From Owenia fusiformis (lineage: Eukaryota > Annelida > Polychaeta > Sabellida > Oweniidae), in the NCBI GenBank assembly GCA_903813345.2, contig CAIIXF020000010.1:14376681-14440680 (forward strand): a DNA stretch of 64,000 nucleotides, read 5' to 3'. Each line of letters starts with the position of its first letter. Position 1 is the stretch's first letter. The notes below the pieces were generated by a model. It ran no database searches and was not told the origin of the DNA. It saw only the letters and a program-made list of their open reading frames with translations. Shown here piece by piece: positions 22,805-36,279 of the stretch. The translations under genes were made by a program, and so were the position numbers.

Positions 22805-23365
22805 TTATTTAAAGCGCATATATATCATGCAAATTAAGATTGCTTGTAAACAAAATTCCGGATATTTACAATTTATTTCAAATGAATAGGACGCTCCCTT
22901 GGTTTGTTTGGAAAGCTGAGATGTAACTCGACTCAATACTGACGTAACAATAGGCCATTATCTGTCAAATATATAAGTTATAGAAATATTATTACGAATC
23001 CAATATACAGGAATATTTTCAATAAAATTGCATCAATCTGCATCCTTGTCTCTGCTTTTATCTTCCTTCTTTGTAGTTTTTCCTTAGTCCTTTGAGCGCA
23101 AATGCTCATCAAATTGACTTTCACATAATCAACTTACAACAAAAAACGTTCTGAAGGTAAGATTGATTGTGAATAACGAAGCGAAGGAAGAAGAATAGTA
23201 GGATCTATGGACTTTCAGATGCATCCACTTCAGCTATTTTCAAATACAATACACATCCATAGCAGCACCATCTATATAATCAAATGCAATAAAAATAAAT
23301 ATTTGTCGCACCCTTGGGTGCTATATTGTGATTAGTTTGCCAGGCGGGCGGTTGGGCGTCCCCCT
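22805..23365. other. Region with one half of a direct duplication
   Basis: About 23078-23300 is diverged but colinear with 24192-24430. Shared pieces are AAATGYTCAYCAAA, an AACAAAAAACNTTCTGA segment, GCGAAGGA and AGCACCATCTATATAATCAA. No gene was recognised. Confidence 0.5.
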
Positions 23366-23940
23366 GATAAATCTTGTCTACAGGTTTCCAGCCAAACAGT
23401 TTCAGGGATTCATCTGAAATTTTCAGGAACGTTTCTACCTAAGAAAGTTTAGAACTAATTAGGTTTAGACATCCTCGGGAAATGTTAAGGTGGCCATAAT
23501 GGATATCCGTTCTAAAATCTGTCTGTCGAGGTTTGTCTACAGGTTTTCAGCCAAACCGTTTCATAGATTCATCTTAAATTTTCAGGGATGTTTCTACGTT
23601 CAATATACAAGGAGGATTGACTCTCGGATTGAACTTCGATATCTTCCAACAATGGAAACGTCGAAATGTCGTTATTTTCTGAAATTATAACCGACTATAA
23701 ATTCAAAATAAACAGTTCAGAAGATTCATACCAATATCTCGATCATTTCTTGTGAGTTTTGGAATTTTGGCCATTTTGGATTTTCCACCCTAAAATCTTG
23801 TTTGTCGAGACTTGTCTACAGGTTTCCAACCAAACCGTTTCATGGATTCATCTGAAAATGTTTGGACTACGTATGAAAGTTTGAACTGATTTGTTTCCAG
23901 GCAGTCTGGGTAAATGTTAGGGCAGCCATTTTCGATTTCC
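23366..23940 (+). repeat. Three diverged copies of a roughly 155-bp repeat
   Basis: The phrase CTTGTCTACAGGTTTCCAGC (with variants) followed by CAAACCGTTTCA and GATTCATCTGAAA occurs near 23375, 23530 and 23812. The wider gap between copies 2 and 3 is explained by a MITE E fragment inserted at 23608. Confidence 0.7.
23608..23772 (-). mobile_element. MITE family E, truncated inverted copy
   Basis: It starts CAAGGAGGATTG and continues with the reverse complement of the right part of MITE E (AACAATGGAAACGTCGAAAT, GTCGTTATTTTCTGAAATTA and beyond) to about 23772. About half the element is missing. It interrupts the second unit of the 155-bp repeat array. Confidence 0.75.
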
Positions 23941-24191
23941 CGTTCAGAACACTGTTCAAGGACGTTCTGAACTGTTCGTTAGGCCTTAGTCACATTTGCT
24001 CTATGGTGGGCCTATGGTGGCCGTAGCTTCACAAAATTGATAGAGAAATTTACATCGTATTGCTTGTTCCTATATTTCATATACTGCATATTTCCCTGGA
24101 TTTTGGGCTACGGCCGCCGTCAGTTGCCTCAGATCAAATGTGACTGAGGCTTTTAAATAGACTCAACTCGGCTGTGTAACAGGAGCCTCGT

Positions 24192-24430
24192 TTTTTTGTC
24201 GTTTGACAATGAGTGCACAAATGTTCACCAAACTGACATGAAAATGATCGACTAAACAACAACAAAAAACCTTCTGATGGTGAATAATTTCAGTTAAATG
24301 AGTCAGCGAAGGAGGAATGCTAGTTGCATCTATAAACTCTGGGAAATCTACCCGCTCTGTTAATCAAATACAATATACATCTACAAGCACCATCTATATA
24401 ATCAATTGCTAGTTAAAACTAGGAATAAAA
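24192..24430 (+). repeat. Second half of direct duplication with 23078-23300
   Basis: Colinear diverged similarity to 23078-23300, ending in a shared AGCACCATCTATATAATCAA. The two copies lie about 1.1 kb apart, with the 155-bp repeats between them. Confidence 0.55.
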
Positions 24431-27055
24431 CGAATACTGTTAAACCAGCGTATTCCTTCAGTCATGAAATACCTTGGTGGACCAATATAAATAAAACTCA
24501 TGAGGAGAGGTCATTCTAATGAGATCCACGCGCCTATTTAATCATTAAAAAGTGGCTTTATTGATTTTGACTGAAGTTAATATTGACCAAAGGCTTTTTA
24601 GGCAATTCCATTTTTCAATTGGGTAATTAAAGTGGGATTAATCTTTCACAAGTCGAACTTATCTCCAGCTTGCAGCAATCATCACAGAAAGCTTGGATTT
24701 ACGAAAGTATCGATAGCTTTAATTACTGCATATGTTCACATGAATCTCCTTTATCATCAAAATGAAATGTGTCTATTTGTTGCAAGACTATCATTCGATG
24801 ACAAACAGTTTTGCTATGAGCCATGGTTGTAAGACTAGATTAGGTTTTGTAGTTCACACTGACAGTGACCTTAAGATTTTTTTTATTTCAGATTCAGATA
24901 TTTATTACTTTTTGAAAAACATAGATGACATTCCATACAACAATACGCTCTCAAGAGCATGTATGTTGTAAGCTCAATTTGCTAAAGCGTACCTTGACAA
25001 TACAAGCATTACAGATTGTGATATTTTGGATTGTGAGAAAACATTCACAATGCACACTGTGAATGCAAGAATTGTTTAGCATTTGACTTATCTTACTACC
25101 AATATTAAACTTAAGCATTAGATAGGAAATACCCATTGACTCCGAATAGAATGGTTTACTTTCAATCAGACTCGCTTTATGATGTATGATATTACACACA
25201 TTAATTGACACTTTGCCTTTACCAAAAGTTGAATTGTCCAATGAAATACGTGACACATGCGGAGCATTGACGGATCACTTCTATAATATGTTCTGGCACG
25301 GATGACACTCTCTGGGATGATCATGTGCTTTGGTATTCCAAGTTGCTCCACATTATACTCCCAACAAGCTATTTTATTGATCTATATGTTACACTGTTAA
25401 GTTATAATCGAAATTGAATAGACTCTTTGAATTTCGTTTCTTTTAAGGCTTTGCTCGTTTTTCATTGAAGATTTGCGTTAAGCTATTCGAGTTCATGATT
25501 AATTAGAAGATACTGTTTTGAAAAAAACGTTGCTCGTTCTTCAGAACAGACCAATTTGAAAATGATATATCATTTTTTCTCGTTGTGAATAACAGGATTG
25601 GCCGAATATTAATAATCTATCAGTTTCGTGTTAATGAACAAATGGAGCTTCCTGTTTCTGTTTTGGGATTGTTGCTTAGCTATATTTTTCTTAATCAGTG
25701 CCAATATGGAACACGCTTTTAGACCATATCATGTAACTTGTGTCACTCATTTTCCTTTATGAAAGGCCATGTTGAGCAGATGTATCAATTTAACTGGATG
25801 CTTGAAGCAGTGCTGTTTTAGGAAGTTTAATATGTAATATTTTCTCTCGACATGGAAGGGTATAAATTAGTCGCGAGGCTCTGGTTTCCGACATATACGA
25901 ACCCATGATCTGATGAAGAACGGTCAACAACAACAAAAATAGATTGATTTTTCTCAATTTCATATTACGTGCTAAATACGGTATCATCTCAGTGAATAAT
26001 TAAAAGGAAACATGCACATCCTTAGCTAAAATCAGACGCAATTTCATCGAATACAACCAGAACTGATCGACATTGGTAAACAGATTAACTACCACAACTT
26101 ATACATACATTCTTTATCAGAATGGACAATTGGTACGTTTCATCTACCGCAATCGAGACTTAACCTTCGAGAAATTATATTTCACGCCCGAACGGATTTG
26201 AAAGATTTGCACGAATTATTTAGAGAAAACATATTTAACAGGAAGGATTTAATCATATTGAATAGTGGCCATGGATGGATTGTAACCGGCTAACTATTTC
26301 TAATAAATAGAACAGTTAAAGAAAGTTCCCGATTGAGATTGATAAAGGCTAAATTTAGACAGAAGATTAGTGGTAAGTTGTCTAACATTGTTGTCACGAT
26401 GTGAATAATTGATGTGATGTTTTTATTTCAAATTATCTTGATAAAGTAAAACTGAGAATTTTCATGAAATAATGATAAACGTCATAAGGTGATGTTTGTA
26501 CGGGTATAACTGTTATTATAAAAATCATCTTTGTCATAAAGATTAAATCATTAACAAAATACTTCCGTTTTGCAAACTAATTGTGGGGGTTGTACATGAT
26601 AGTAAATCAAGCAAGATTGATCCCAGTAATATTAAGTTCATGAGTATGATGAAATAAACAAATATGTATGAACCATCTGATAAGTATACCTAAATGGGTA
26701 AAACTGATGGGGTAACCTGATTAAAGCAGCATCAAAAAAGCAACATCAAACTACAGATTATTGACACTTTCCTATTTTTCTTGAAATTTGTTCATATTAA
26801 TCAACATAATCTGCAATTTTGAATTTCCAAAGTATGAGGGGTGAAAATCACACTAGAAAGAGAGTATGTAATCTTTACTCTGGATAATAATCACGGACTC
26901 GGTTTAAATCATAGAACATGTAAGAAGTTAACGCTCTTTATAATGTAATTTAGTTGGCAGGTGTTACAGGTGAACACTAGTATCGGAGTAATGGTAGACA
27001 TATGGAGGCACAATAACAGCAACGCCAAGACATAGCAAATCCCATCGAACATCCA
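24431..27055. other. Intergenic DNA with a decayed minus-strand coding-like stretch
   Basis: At 24951-25351 (minus) two overlapping frames (25166-25351, then 24951-25256) join by an apparent one-base frame change near 25240 into a protein-like sequence (EQLGIPKHMIIPESV, SRISLDNSTFGKGKVSINVC, CEC and CNAC Cys pairs). It is not recognised as a known family and may be a decayed transposon ORF. Nothing else was recognised. Confidence 0.3.
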
Positions 27056-27430
27056 TGGCTGCCATTTTTACAGAATCACTCCACTACCTTTTCTATTATA
27101 GCAAGTATCGTAACACACATAAAAATAGCCACCATTTTTTGAAATGACGACTCACTAGCCAAATTGTCATAAGAAAGTGTAGTATGCTTATTAGTAGTCA
27201 CATCTAAAATTTCAACAAAAACGCTCCAGTACTTTTTGAATAACACACCTAAAAAGGACCGCAATGTTTTCAAAATGGCCTCCTACTAGCCAAAGTGTCA
27301 TTATGGTGGCCATTTTTTTTAAATGGCCGCTTACTAATAACCATTTTTCATCAAGACAGGGTGCCATGCTTACGAGTGTTCACGTATTAACTTATCAAAT
27401 ATGAACAATATCGCTCCACTACTTGTGGAA
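27056..27430 (+). repeat. Diverged tandem repeats rich in GGCCATTTT motifs
   Basis: Recurring blocks read CTCACTAGCCAAATTGTCAT, CTACTAGCCAAAGTGTCATT and CTTACTAATAACCATTTTT. They alternate with CGCTCCA-TACTTTTTGAA-like blocks at about 27060, 27225 and 27410. The arrangement suggests an old repeat of about 170 bp. Confidence 0.5.
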
Positions 27431-27469
27431 AAATAAAATAGCTCGTAAAATAGCGTGTAACGGACGCCG

Positions 27470-27506
27470 TTATATATATTATATTATGTTATATTATATA
27501 TATTTA
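27470..27506. repeat. AT-rich simple repeat
   Basis: A TATAT/TATTA low-complexity run with an imperfect palindromic character. Confidence 0.7.
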
Positions 27507-30500
27507 GATTTTCAACCTGTATAATGTTTTGTATTTAAAATGTAATATTAATATCACAGTTTTATATGTTTTCCCCAAAATACTGTAAAATGGACACTTT
27601 AACGGCGGCCATGTTTAAACTGGCGGCCATTTTGAAAATAGGCTTTCGAGTAGAACTTGTACTCCCATGGGGCATATGCGTATAAAATATAAACGATGTT
27701 AGACTAAAGGTATTTGAGTTATGGCAAGGACGTACGGACGGAGCCATTCTCTATATTCCCCGAACTTCGTTCGATGGATAATAACAATAAACACAGGGGA
27801 AAACATATGCTGCATTAAGGCACACCTGCGTCGGAAAGGGAAACATTTTTTTTAAAAGTACTATTAACATTTTAAAGTACAGTCATTATAAACATCCCCC
27901 ACGTGGAAGTTTGGAATGTCCCTCTTTCTCCAACCGCTCGGGGGAATGATCATTATACAAAACTACGAGACCAAGGGTCTCAAAATCCATTCCAAAACGC
28001 ACGATCCCAAAGTTTGTTAAGCCTATACGAATGATAGGCCCAAATCTAATGGACTCGAGTTTGGAAAAGACGATCCTACCCAAAATTATCCAATAGTAAT
28101 AGTTTAATATCCAATAATCCAAAAGTACCACAATTTTTAAGGTGGTATATTTGTAGACACAGAGGAGAAAATCTGAAAGCAATATGTAAAACTAATAGTG
28201 ATACGATATTTTGAAGCTAAGACGAAGCTCTCTTTTGAGAAGCGAAGTCGAACGAACGCAAAAGGTAATCTCTCCTGGTGTATATCTTCTTTATATCGCC
28301 AAATATCGATGGATTTGAAGCAAAAATCTACTATTTTTCGAAAATCATCGAAAAAACTTAAAGGATGTATTGGATAAGTGCCTCGAGTTTGAACATAGTA
28401 TATAAAGTGTATAATTTTAAGAAATACTAGTAAACTCACCGCTGGCCTGCCATGTTTATTTTTGTGGGATCATCTTTTCCTAACTCAAATCCTCGAGATT
28501 TATGCCTCTCAGAACCTCCCGTCATTTATGAATCATTAGATGGTTTCATAGCACTTCAGCTTAAGAAGTAAGGGTATACAACAATAATCTTGAGCTTACA
28601 GTACCAACCATAATCTAGTATTTATTTACATATTTTCTCATTCATACATAACTTGTTTGTGCAATAAACATGGAGCTTTTTCTATCACTTGAATGCGGTA
28701 AGTGCATCACCTATCATGCGCTCGCCATGTTTAACATTGCATCGATATTCTATTATTTCATTCTTGTAGACGGAGGAGTTGATATACCAATAAGCGTTAA
28801 CCTGTTAACCTTTCATTGAATAACAATCTCCTATAACCTAGCTGCCAGTGTAGTTGCTTTCACCATCAGTTGACCGCGGGTCAGAAAACGAAGCAGTCAG
28901 CGAAAAAGTCTCACTTTTGAATAATCAGAAGATGCCATGGTTGTTGACGCAGTTTCATCAAGTTCGTTTTTAAGATAATTATACCATTTGAAATGTGTTA
29001 AGCAAAAGAAATTACATAAAATGCAATTATCTTTTCCATAAAAAAATATTTATTTCACATTTCTTGATTTTGCAACACGAAGGCTCTTTTGCCCTGTTGG
29101 GAATCTAGAATTCAATTTTTTAGCTTATTTTAGGAAATTTCAAATTTGTATTTAGTGATCTTTAAACCACAGAGGGTAGTTCGTGTGATTTGAACACTAA
29201 TAATATATATTCCATAATATTAATATTATGGACAGTATTTTATGCAGCATTCTTGTACTACTCATCACATCTTTCTATTTTCTAACTATCAGTGTGCGTT
29301 TAGAAAGAAACTGAGAGATGCTGTGCTCTCTTACAATAATGCTTCGCAACACTTAGCAACTTACAAGCACAAGATATACAAGTACCCTTTGCATTCGTTT
29401 GACTTCACTTCTTAAAAGAGAGCTTCGTCTTTGTAGTTTAACTAGACTCTGCACGCAGGGTAATATACAAGCGATGTGCTATTCTCTTTCAATCGCCATC
29501 GTATCAATATCTATGATGGTCTCTTTTGGATAAATGATAATGGTTTACTCACAACCATGGGCTTTCAATAAATGCTCATAACAGACTTCTGTTGTTAGTT
29601 GGGTTGAACTGTCATAATTTTTACTACTAAATGTAATGGATTTCTGATAAAGGGATTAGCCGTAAATAATAAAAAACATCTCCTTTTTATATTCATCTTC
29701 AGCTTTGGTTGTTATAAGTAGATAAGTTAATTCGCCATTACTGTAAAGCACTATTACTTTCATTAATTATAACTAAAGGGATCTTTGTTTAGTGGTCATT
29801 GCATTTAGTTTGCATTCCCATCACATTATACTCTGAGGGATTGGCCATGTATTGGTCATGTATAACAATTGGGGCTAATGGAAGCAAGGATGAAGAAATG
29901 GAACCATAAAATAGATATCATTAGGTGCTTTGACAAATCAAATTATTAGAAAAGGAAACTCGTTTAATGGACCTCTTGTTTTTCAAATCAAGTGAAGGCG
30001 TACTGAAGCATAAACGACACGTAAACACTATAGTAGTGAATTGTCTTTAATCAGTCAAGGCATGTTAAAGAATGTTTTAATATGATCACAACATATTTGT
30101 ATAATTTATTGAACAAGTGTTCAGTAATGAAACAGCACTACTTCACACAAGCCATTATTTGTGCTTCTATGTGCGTGTTCAGCATGTATTGAGCTTGAAA
30201 CAAGAGAAGGGGCAACCCTAGAGTTCAGGAATGATATGTCTTATAATGTCTATATTGTTAATGTGTATTAAGATGATATCGTCGCTGATTGGTCAAATCT
30301 ACATACAAGTGACGTCATTCAATGGCGGTTTCAAATTTTTCTAAAAACGCTTCGAATAATATTATGTTAATATCTGGCGTGTTAACCAACAGTATAGCTT
30401 GTTTTTTCACATCAAGATAAAGAAATGTGTTATAAAATATGTATCGATTAAACAGCATCGATTAAAACATCACAACGACGTGTAGTATTCTGAAAATAGT

Positions 30501-31203
30501 CGGTGAAAATTCGAACAAACGAAGTTTATAAACATATCTGTTATTTCCTAAGCTCTTGGGGGTTTTCCTCCTTTTGATAAGTGCACTCGGTTCTAAGGGT
30601 TGCAAACTAAAATCTAGTGCATTGATTTACTCACAAATTATCGAAACCTGGGCATAAATCTTTTGATATATCAGTTTATTGATTAACGGCTACAAGATTT
30701 CCAATTTCTTGATAAATAAATAAAATAGGGGCAGACTTATATTTGCGACAGACAATTCAGATCACGTCTGGATATTATCAAATTTCAAGTCATGGAACAT
30801 TTAAGTGATAAATGTGCTAAAGAAAAACATGACGAAACGCAAGATCCTATCATAGAAAATGGCAATAAGCATACTTTAAATGTCAATACTAGTTTGGAAA
30901 ATAGATTGAGTGATGATATTGTTAATTATGTATTTAACGTCCCAGGAGAGTGAAACAAAAATACAAGTAAGCTGCTTCAACTTAATTTTGATGAATCTAC
31001 AGGGGAACATAAAGTCAGGAACAAGTAAAATTAGTTTCAACGTCCAGATTAAAGTGGTTGTACACGCCAGATTAAAGTGTTTGTACACGCTAATTAGAGT
31101 ACTAATATTTCAGTCTCTTGAAGCTGCATACTATACGCGCATTGCCGCACTTATGATCATATCATAATTTCATGGAGATCATGTTATTTACTAGGGGATA
31201 AAA
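27507..31203. other. AT-rich intergenic DNA, no gene recognised
   Basis: It holds dispersed repeat M copies (28221-28266 inverted; 29389-29461 direct) and a 20-bp perfect palindrome at 29212-29231. Short frames (27886-28439 minus, 30876-31167 both strands) have no recognisable product. Confidence 0.45.
29212..29231. repeat. 20-bp perfect palindrome
   Basis: CCATAATATTAATATTATGG is its own reverse complement, with AATATT-rich low complexity at its centre. Confidence 0.8.
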
Positions 31204-31382
31204 CACTGGCGGATCCACCAAATTTTGAAAATTAAGGGCCTATTTTGATAATTTGGCCAAAACGACCCAAAAAGGCCAAGTTGTGGCCTAAAGACCCATT
31301 TTTGAGGTCCTACAAATGTTTGGGCCCAAAACCCTTTTCTGGGCCCACTCTTAGGGCAGGGGGGGGGCTGGATCCGCCAGTG
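31204..31382. mobile_element. MITE family L (179 bp, CACTGGCGGATCC ends)
   Basis: It starts CACTGGCGGATCCACC and ends GGATCCGCCAGTG. Both flanks read TAAAA, an exact 5-bp duplication. The interior has a GGGCCC-rich stretch and a run of nine or more G near 31362. Non-coding. Confidence 0.85.
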
Positions 31383-34337
31383 TAAAATAATGATATCTCT
31401 CAAATAGCGGAGGATATTCTCTTCACAATATGTAGGTTATGTTGAATTATGTGATAGGAATATATCAGTATTATAGGCACAATTAGAGTAACCCCTTGAT
31501 GTTTTGGCTCTAACAGATAACCAGTTGGTAGATATCTATTTACCAACTTTGAGGCCTCAACCAAATTCGTATCGCAATCAATTTGATGACAACTCGCTTT
31601 GAGTTTTTATGGAGGGTTTTAGCAAGGGGCTATTTTCGACAAATTATTTAAGAATATTTATTAAAAGAAATCTCAGCATATATATATTTGTTTGATGCTG
31701 ACGTCTCATGAACTATAGGAATATGTGGGAAAACGATCGAGAAGATTATGCCTTCATTTTGAGAAATCACGGGGAAAGAAGGCTACGACATTTTGTTACC
31801 GACACGAATCCATAAACAGTCTGAAGAGTTCCACCACGGCGGATTAGATAAAAAGGGCAAATTATATCCTCGATTGTGTTTAAGGTTATACAATAATGTC
31901 AGTGTAAGCTTTGCACGAAGGGAAATAAATCTTTTTGTTATCTCGACAACTGTAAGTTATGTTGAGTTGAGTGTATACAAGCTAGAAAATTGGATTTTTA
32001 TTAGAGGGAAAATTAGACGATTAGATACTACTGACTTAAAGGTAAGTGATCAATTAGTTTTTTGACTTCTTTAATTCATTCGCCACACTTATTTGCTTGA
32101 TGCGATAACTCGGAGGTACTTGCAATATAAGGGGGAGGGCATTATCCCTAAAATCGTTCAGATGCATTTTGTCGCACTATGTTTTCCTTTGTCATATGAC
32201 TCATATTATGACACAATCTGATGAATCGTGGCATTTCACCGTCTTGCAACGCAAGATGTTCTGAAATCAATCATTTCTCTAAGATCCACTGATGGGAGGA
32301 TTTACATCTATCATACAAAGTGTTACGCCCGGTATGCCAGAGCCCCTCTTATCTGCCGTTTGGGGGCGCAGCTATCGCGATGGGGATGTGACGATTAGAT
32401 AAAACAGGATGATTCAAAAATGTCCAAAGAATACTATTGCCAACGCATTCCTTGTTCAATAGGCATGATCAAAATTTTGAACATTATGAACATCATATTT
32501 TGGCTTGTAATTTTTATTCTTAGTAGAATAGACAAACGTGTATGTTTTCAGTCTGATTGAATCTCCTTAGATTTATTACCCTTTAACTAGGTTACATCCT
32601 CATCCTGTCCTCTAAATGTAAAAATGCAGACGTCATCCACTTTGTTCCTTCCTTCCCTAATATAGTGAATGATATCCGTACTTCTGCGTCGTCTCTTCTG
32701 CGCTCGGTGAATACAAGGCTGTTCTCGTAATAGTAAGGCTTCTCATCTTGGACTCCCGAGATGGTTGTTGGTAAAGATGTCAAGGAACAAAAATAGTTAG
32801 CATTGTTCGGTACGGAATATATGACCACCGGAACGGGACAATTTTCGGCTCGGTTCCGGGGCCGGAACATAGGCAATATGGGAATTTATTATTTACTTCT
32901 TCATCCAAGAGCGTCAAAACAGGATTAACCATTTAATTGCCTGTATCTATAAATTTGCATGTGCCTTTTATGGGTTTTCACGGAACACCAAACTTTTCAA
33001 AACATTTAATTTTCGGAATGGTTCGAAACAAATTCGGGTATACGTGACATTTTTATAAGTTGCATCTAAAACCGTGTAAATCAAGATAATGGTTGAACTG
33101 ACTTTTAAAGGAAGAAGATACCGGTTGATTCAAGCATCAAGATCGCAATAATCGACCGTGCATTTATATGGATGGTGATCATCGGACACTAAATATCGAT
33201 AGGTCGTTTGTATTATATATTGGACGTACGACTTTGATTAGCTAAAGTGAACCTCGGTTGTTCGGCAAAGGCTGGCTATGAAACTTAACAAATCAACCTC
33301 GGTCCTTCCATCTTTTCTCTGCAAATACGATCAATGAAAAAAACCAAAAATATGTTCAGTAAAAGAAAATGTTATCTGCCCAACACAAGAAAATATATTT
33401 CACTTTTTGTGATTTTGCAACATGGGGTCTACCCGGGGGTTCACTCTAAATAATTTCGATAGGTATGTGCAGCACTGCCAATTTTGGCTTTGGCATCAAC
33501 CATGGAAATTGGCCAATCTGAGAGGAATATAACATGGAAAAAATTGTCGAAGACATTTTTAGGTCAAAAATCTGTTTTTCTACAAAAAGTGGTATTAAAT
33601 TAGTTAGATCAGTTGTCGAGGTCTAGGACAAAACACCCGACAAGTAGATTTTTTAGTTAATTTACCGATATTTTGGAACTTTATAAGTCTGAGAGGAATA
33701 AACATGTAAACTTTCAATCCTGAGAGGAAATCAACATGGGAAAATGGTCAAAAAGGAGGTCTTTGGCGCGGTTCATATTTATTAAGAGGTATATGTGAGT
33801 GAACCCCTCTATGGGGAATCTCTCCGACCTGGAAGTCACAATTTCAAAGAAGATTAAATTTTCAAAGTTGGTTAATACTTTTTTAAACCGCATTTTTGCC
33901 AATTTTACATGTAGTCTACAAATATTATATCCCTTTAACTAAATTTTGAATATTTAATAAAGCAAATCAAGATTATTTCTACTCGCATCTAATAGATTAG
34001 TGTTAGGCTTTGATTTGTGGCATCATATGGACTATATACAAAACTAGAAAATGATTCTTTACGAACTGACAAAGGAAGACGATAAAACACTTTTACAGAA
34101 TATGGATCTTATAGTTCACGATCCACGTTAGATGATTATCTCTGGATGCCATTGGTGGGATTGTTTTATTCTAGCCGATTTTACTTTCGAACGGTTTTTA
34201 ACACCCATTTTTCTTTTTTAACACGTATTTTCCTTTTTGGAACGTGCAAAAGTTTGTCTACATATGGGATGACGAAAAGAAAAAGTCAAAAGAAGTTTAT
34301 CAACGCGGGACAACATGTAATGTACCACTAGTATAAT
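31383..34337. other. Intergenic DNA, nothing recognised
   Basis: Frames at 31793-32065 (+), 32592-32876 (-), 33714-33902 (-) and 34146-34331 (+) are unrecognised. A GC-richer patch near 32320-32400 stands out but carries no motif I can name. Confidence 0.4.
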
Positions 34338-34987
34338 CACCCTATGCAGACAGAGCCTGTGGGAAATATTGGGTGCGGCGCAAATGAGCGGAGGGTGCGG
34401 AGCTAACGGTCATTTTTGAATTTAAAATTAGGATATTTCTGAAACTAAGCCGTCTTGGGACTTCAAATATACCAAGATATGTGTATTTGACACAAAATAT
34501 CAATAAAATTGTGAAAATAGTAGTGCAATTCATTTTATAGCGACGCAGTATGCCTTAAACATTTCCCAGACCTATATATTTTGAGACTATCCTTTTAATA
34601 CTGCGTCCCCAGCATTCATAAAAAATGGTGTTCAAGATACACTACCCTGGCTTCCAAGATGCAAAAATAATTTGTATAGATAGTGTACCTTGAACACCAT
34701 TTTTTATGAATGCTGGGGACTCAGTATTAAAAGGATAATTTCAAAATATATAGGTCTGGGAAAGGTTTAAGGCACACTGCGTCGCTATAGAATGAATTGC
34801 GCTACTATTTTCACAATTGTATTGATATTTGGTGTCAAATACACATATCTTGGTATATTTGAAGTCCCAAAACGGCTTAGTTTCAGAAATATCCCAAATT
34901 TAAATTCAAAAATGACCGTTAGCTCCGCACCCTCCGCTCATTTGCTCCGCACCCAATATTTCCCACAGGCTCTGTCTGTATAGGGTG
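34338..34987. mobile_element. Palindromic MITE family A, mid-size copy (650 bp)
   Basis: Ends and arms match 21956-22804, but about 200 bp around the palindrome centre is absent. The left arm stops at TTCAAGATACACTACCC and the right resumes at TGGCTTCCAAGATGC. The flanks share TAAT (4 bp). The right terminus carries one substitution (CTGTCTGTATAGGGTG). Confidence 0.9.
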
Positions 34988-36279
34988 TAATAGATAACCA
35001 AAATACTCATCCAATGACCGCACGATCAATGAACCATAATGACTAATAGCTATATCTAAAAGAATCAACATGGTGTGTTTTTGTAAGTGTTGAAATGATA
35101 TATTATTGGAGGATCTTCTCAATTTACTCAAGTGTTGAAGTTGATGACATATAAGACGCGAGGAAAATTGCTCATCTCACAAGCTGTTGATATCTGCCAC
35201 TTATATTAGAAATATTTGACTTGCAATGTGAAACAATTAAACCTATAAATCAAATTGTCAGATATAGATAATTAGATAGTACAAATTGAATGTCCACGTT
35301 CATTTCAAAATATATTGTGATCATCGATTGATGAATTAGCTATTAGCCCTACAACTAAATCCCCCTCCAAAAAGCTAGGCCCAATGACACGACTGATAAG
35401 GTAATTTGAAGGCGTGCCTGGTAAGTCAAAAAGGTCAAAAGTCACATTAATCACATGAAAAACCTTGTGCAAATAAAATTAAGCAGGGATAAATATTATT
35501 CTTCAATTCGCAGCTGTTTACGATAAACAAATAACTCATCTTCAGAAACCATACAGCCTGTTTTTGTTTACAATGGATTATGTAAGTCAAGTATAACTTA
35601 ATCTCCAAGGCCGGATAAAATTATTGAGCAAAAACCGGATAAAACGGGGACCAACCAATCAATGAGTGTCAAAATAATGATTGTCAATTGACGAATCCTG
35701 ATGAAAAAGAAAATGAACCATCCATCCATGTATAAAAACAAACAATTTACACTAGTGGTGAACTTCAAATTGAATTAAAACGATTTAAAATGTGTCAAAT
35801 TAAAAGCGAAATGTGTTTCAGAGAAGAAAATGTGATATTTTGCAAAAACAATTTTAGAACAATTTAAGAAAAAAGACGAGACTTACATACCTAAGATGGG
35901 ATAAATACGAGTAGTGCAAGTTGTCAAAGATGTAACAAATGTAACTAAATTGGTTCTCTTTTTCATATAAAAGCAAATTACCATATATACATAAAGTCCT
36001 AGTCATAATAGTGTGCAGTGCTTATTATTGGAAAGGTAGTTATAAATGACCGTCCTGGAAATAGAAATCGCTAATCTAGAGTTCAAAAAGAAAGATATGT
36101 GCCCAGTGGCTGACATATAACATTTTGCCAATATGTTACATCAAAAGCTCATCTTTCAGTGATTTCAAATCCCCCTTAGGTAGCAACAATAGAATAAAAT
36201 GTAGCTCATTCTGAAAAAAGTACAGATGTAACAAAAGAAGAGTTCATTCTTTTTCGCTTGTTTTTTAATGTATATTTAT
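34988..36279. other. AT-rich intergenic DNA, nothing recognised
   Basis: No gene was recognised. AGAAAGATATGTGCC and TACATCAAAAGCTCATCT around 36091-36155 recur at 38584-38650, suggesting a dispersed repeat. Confidence 0.4.
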
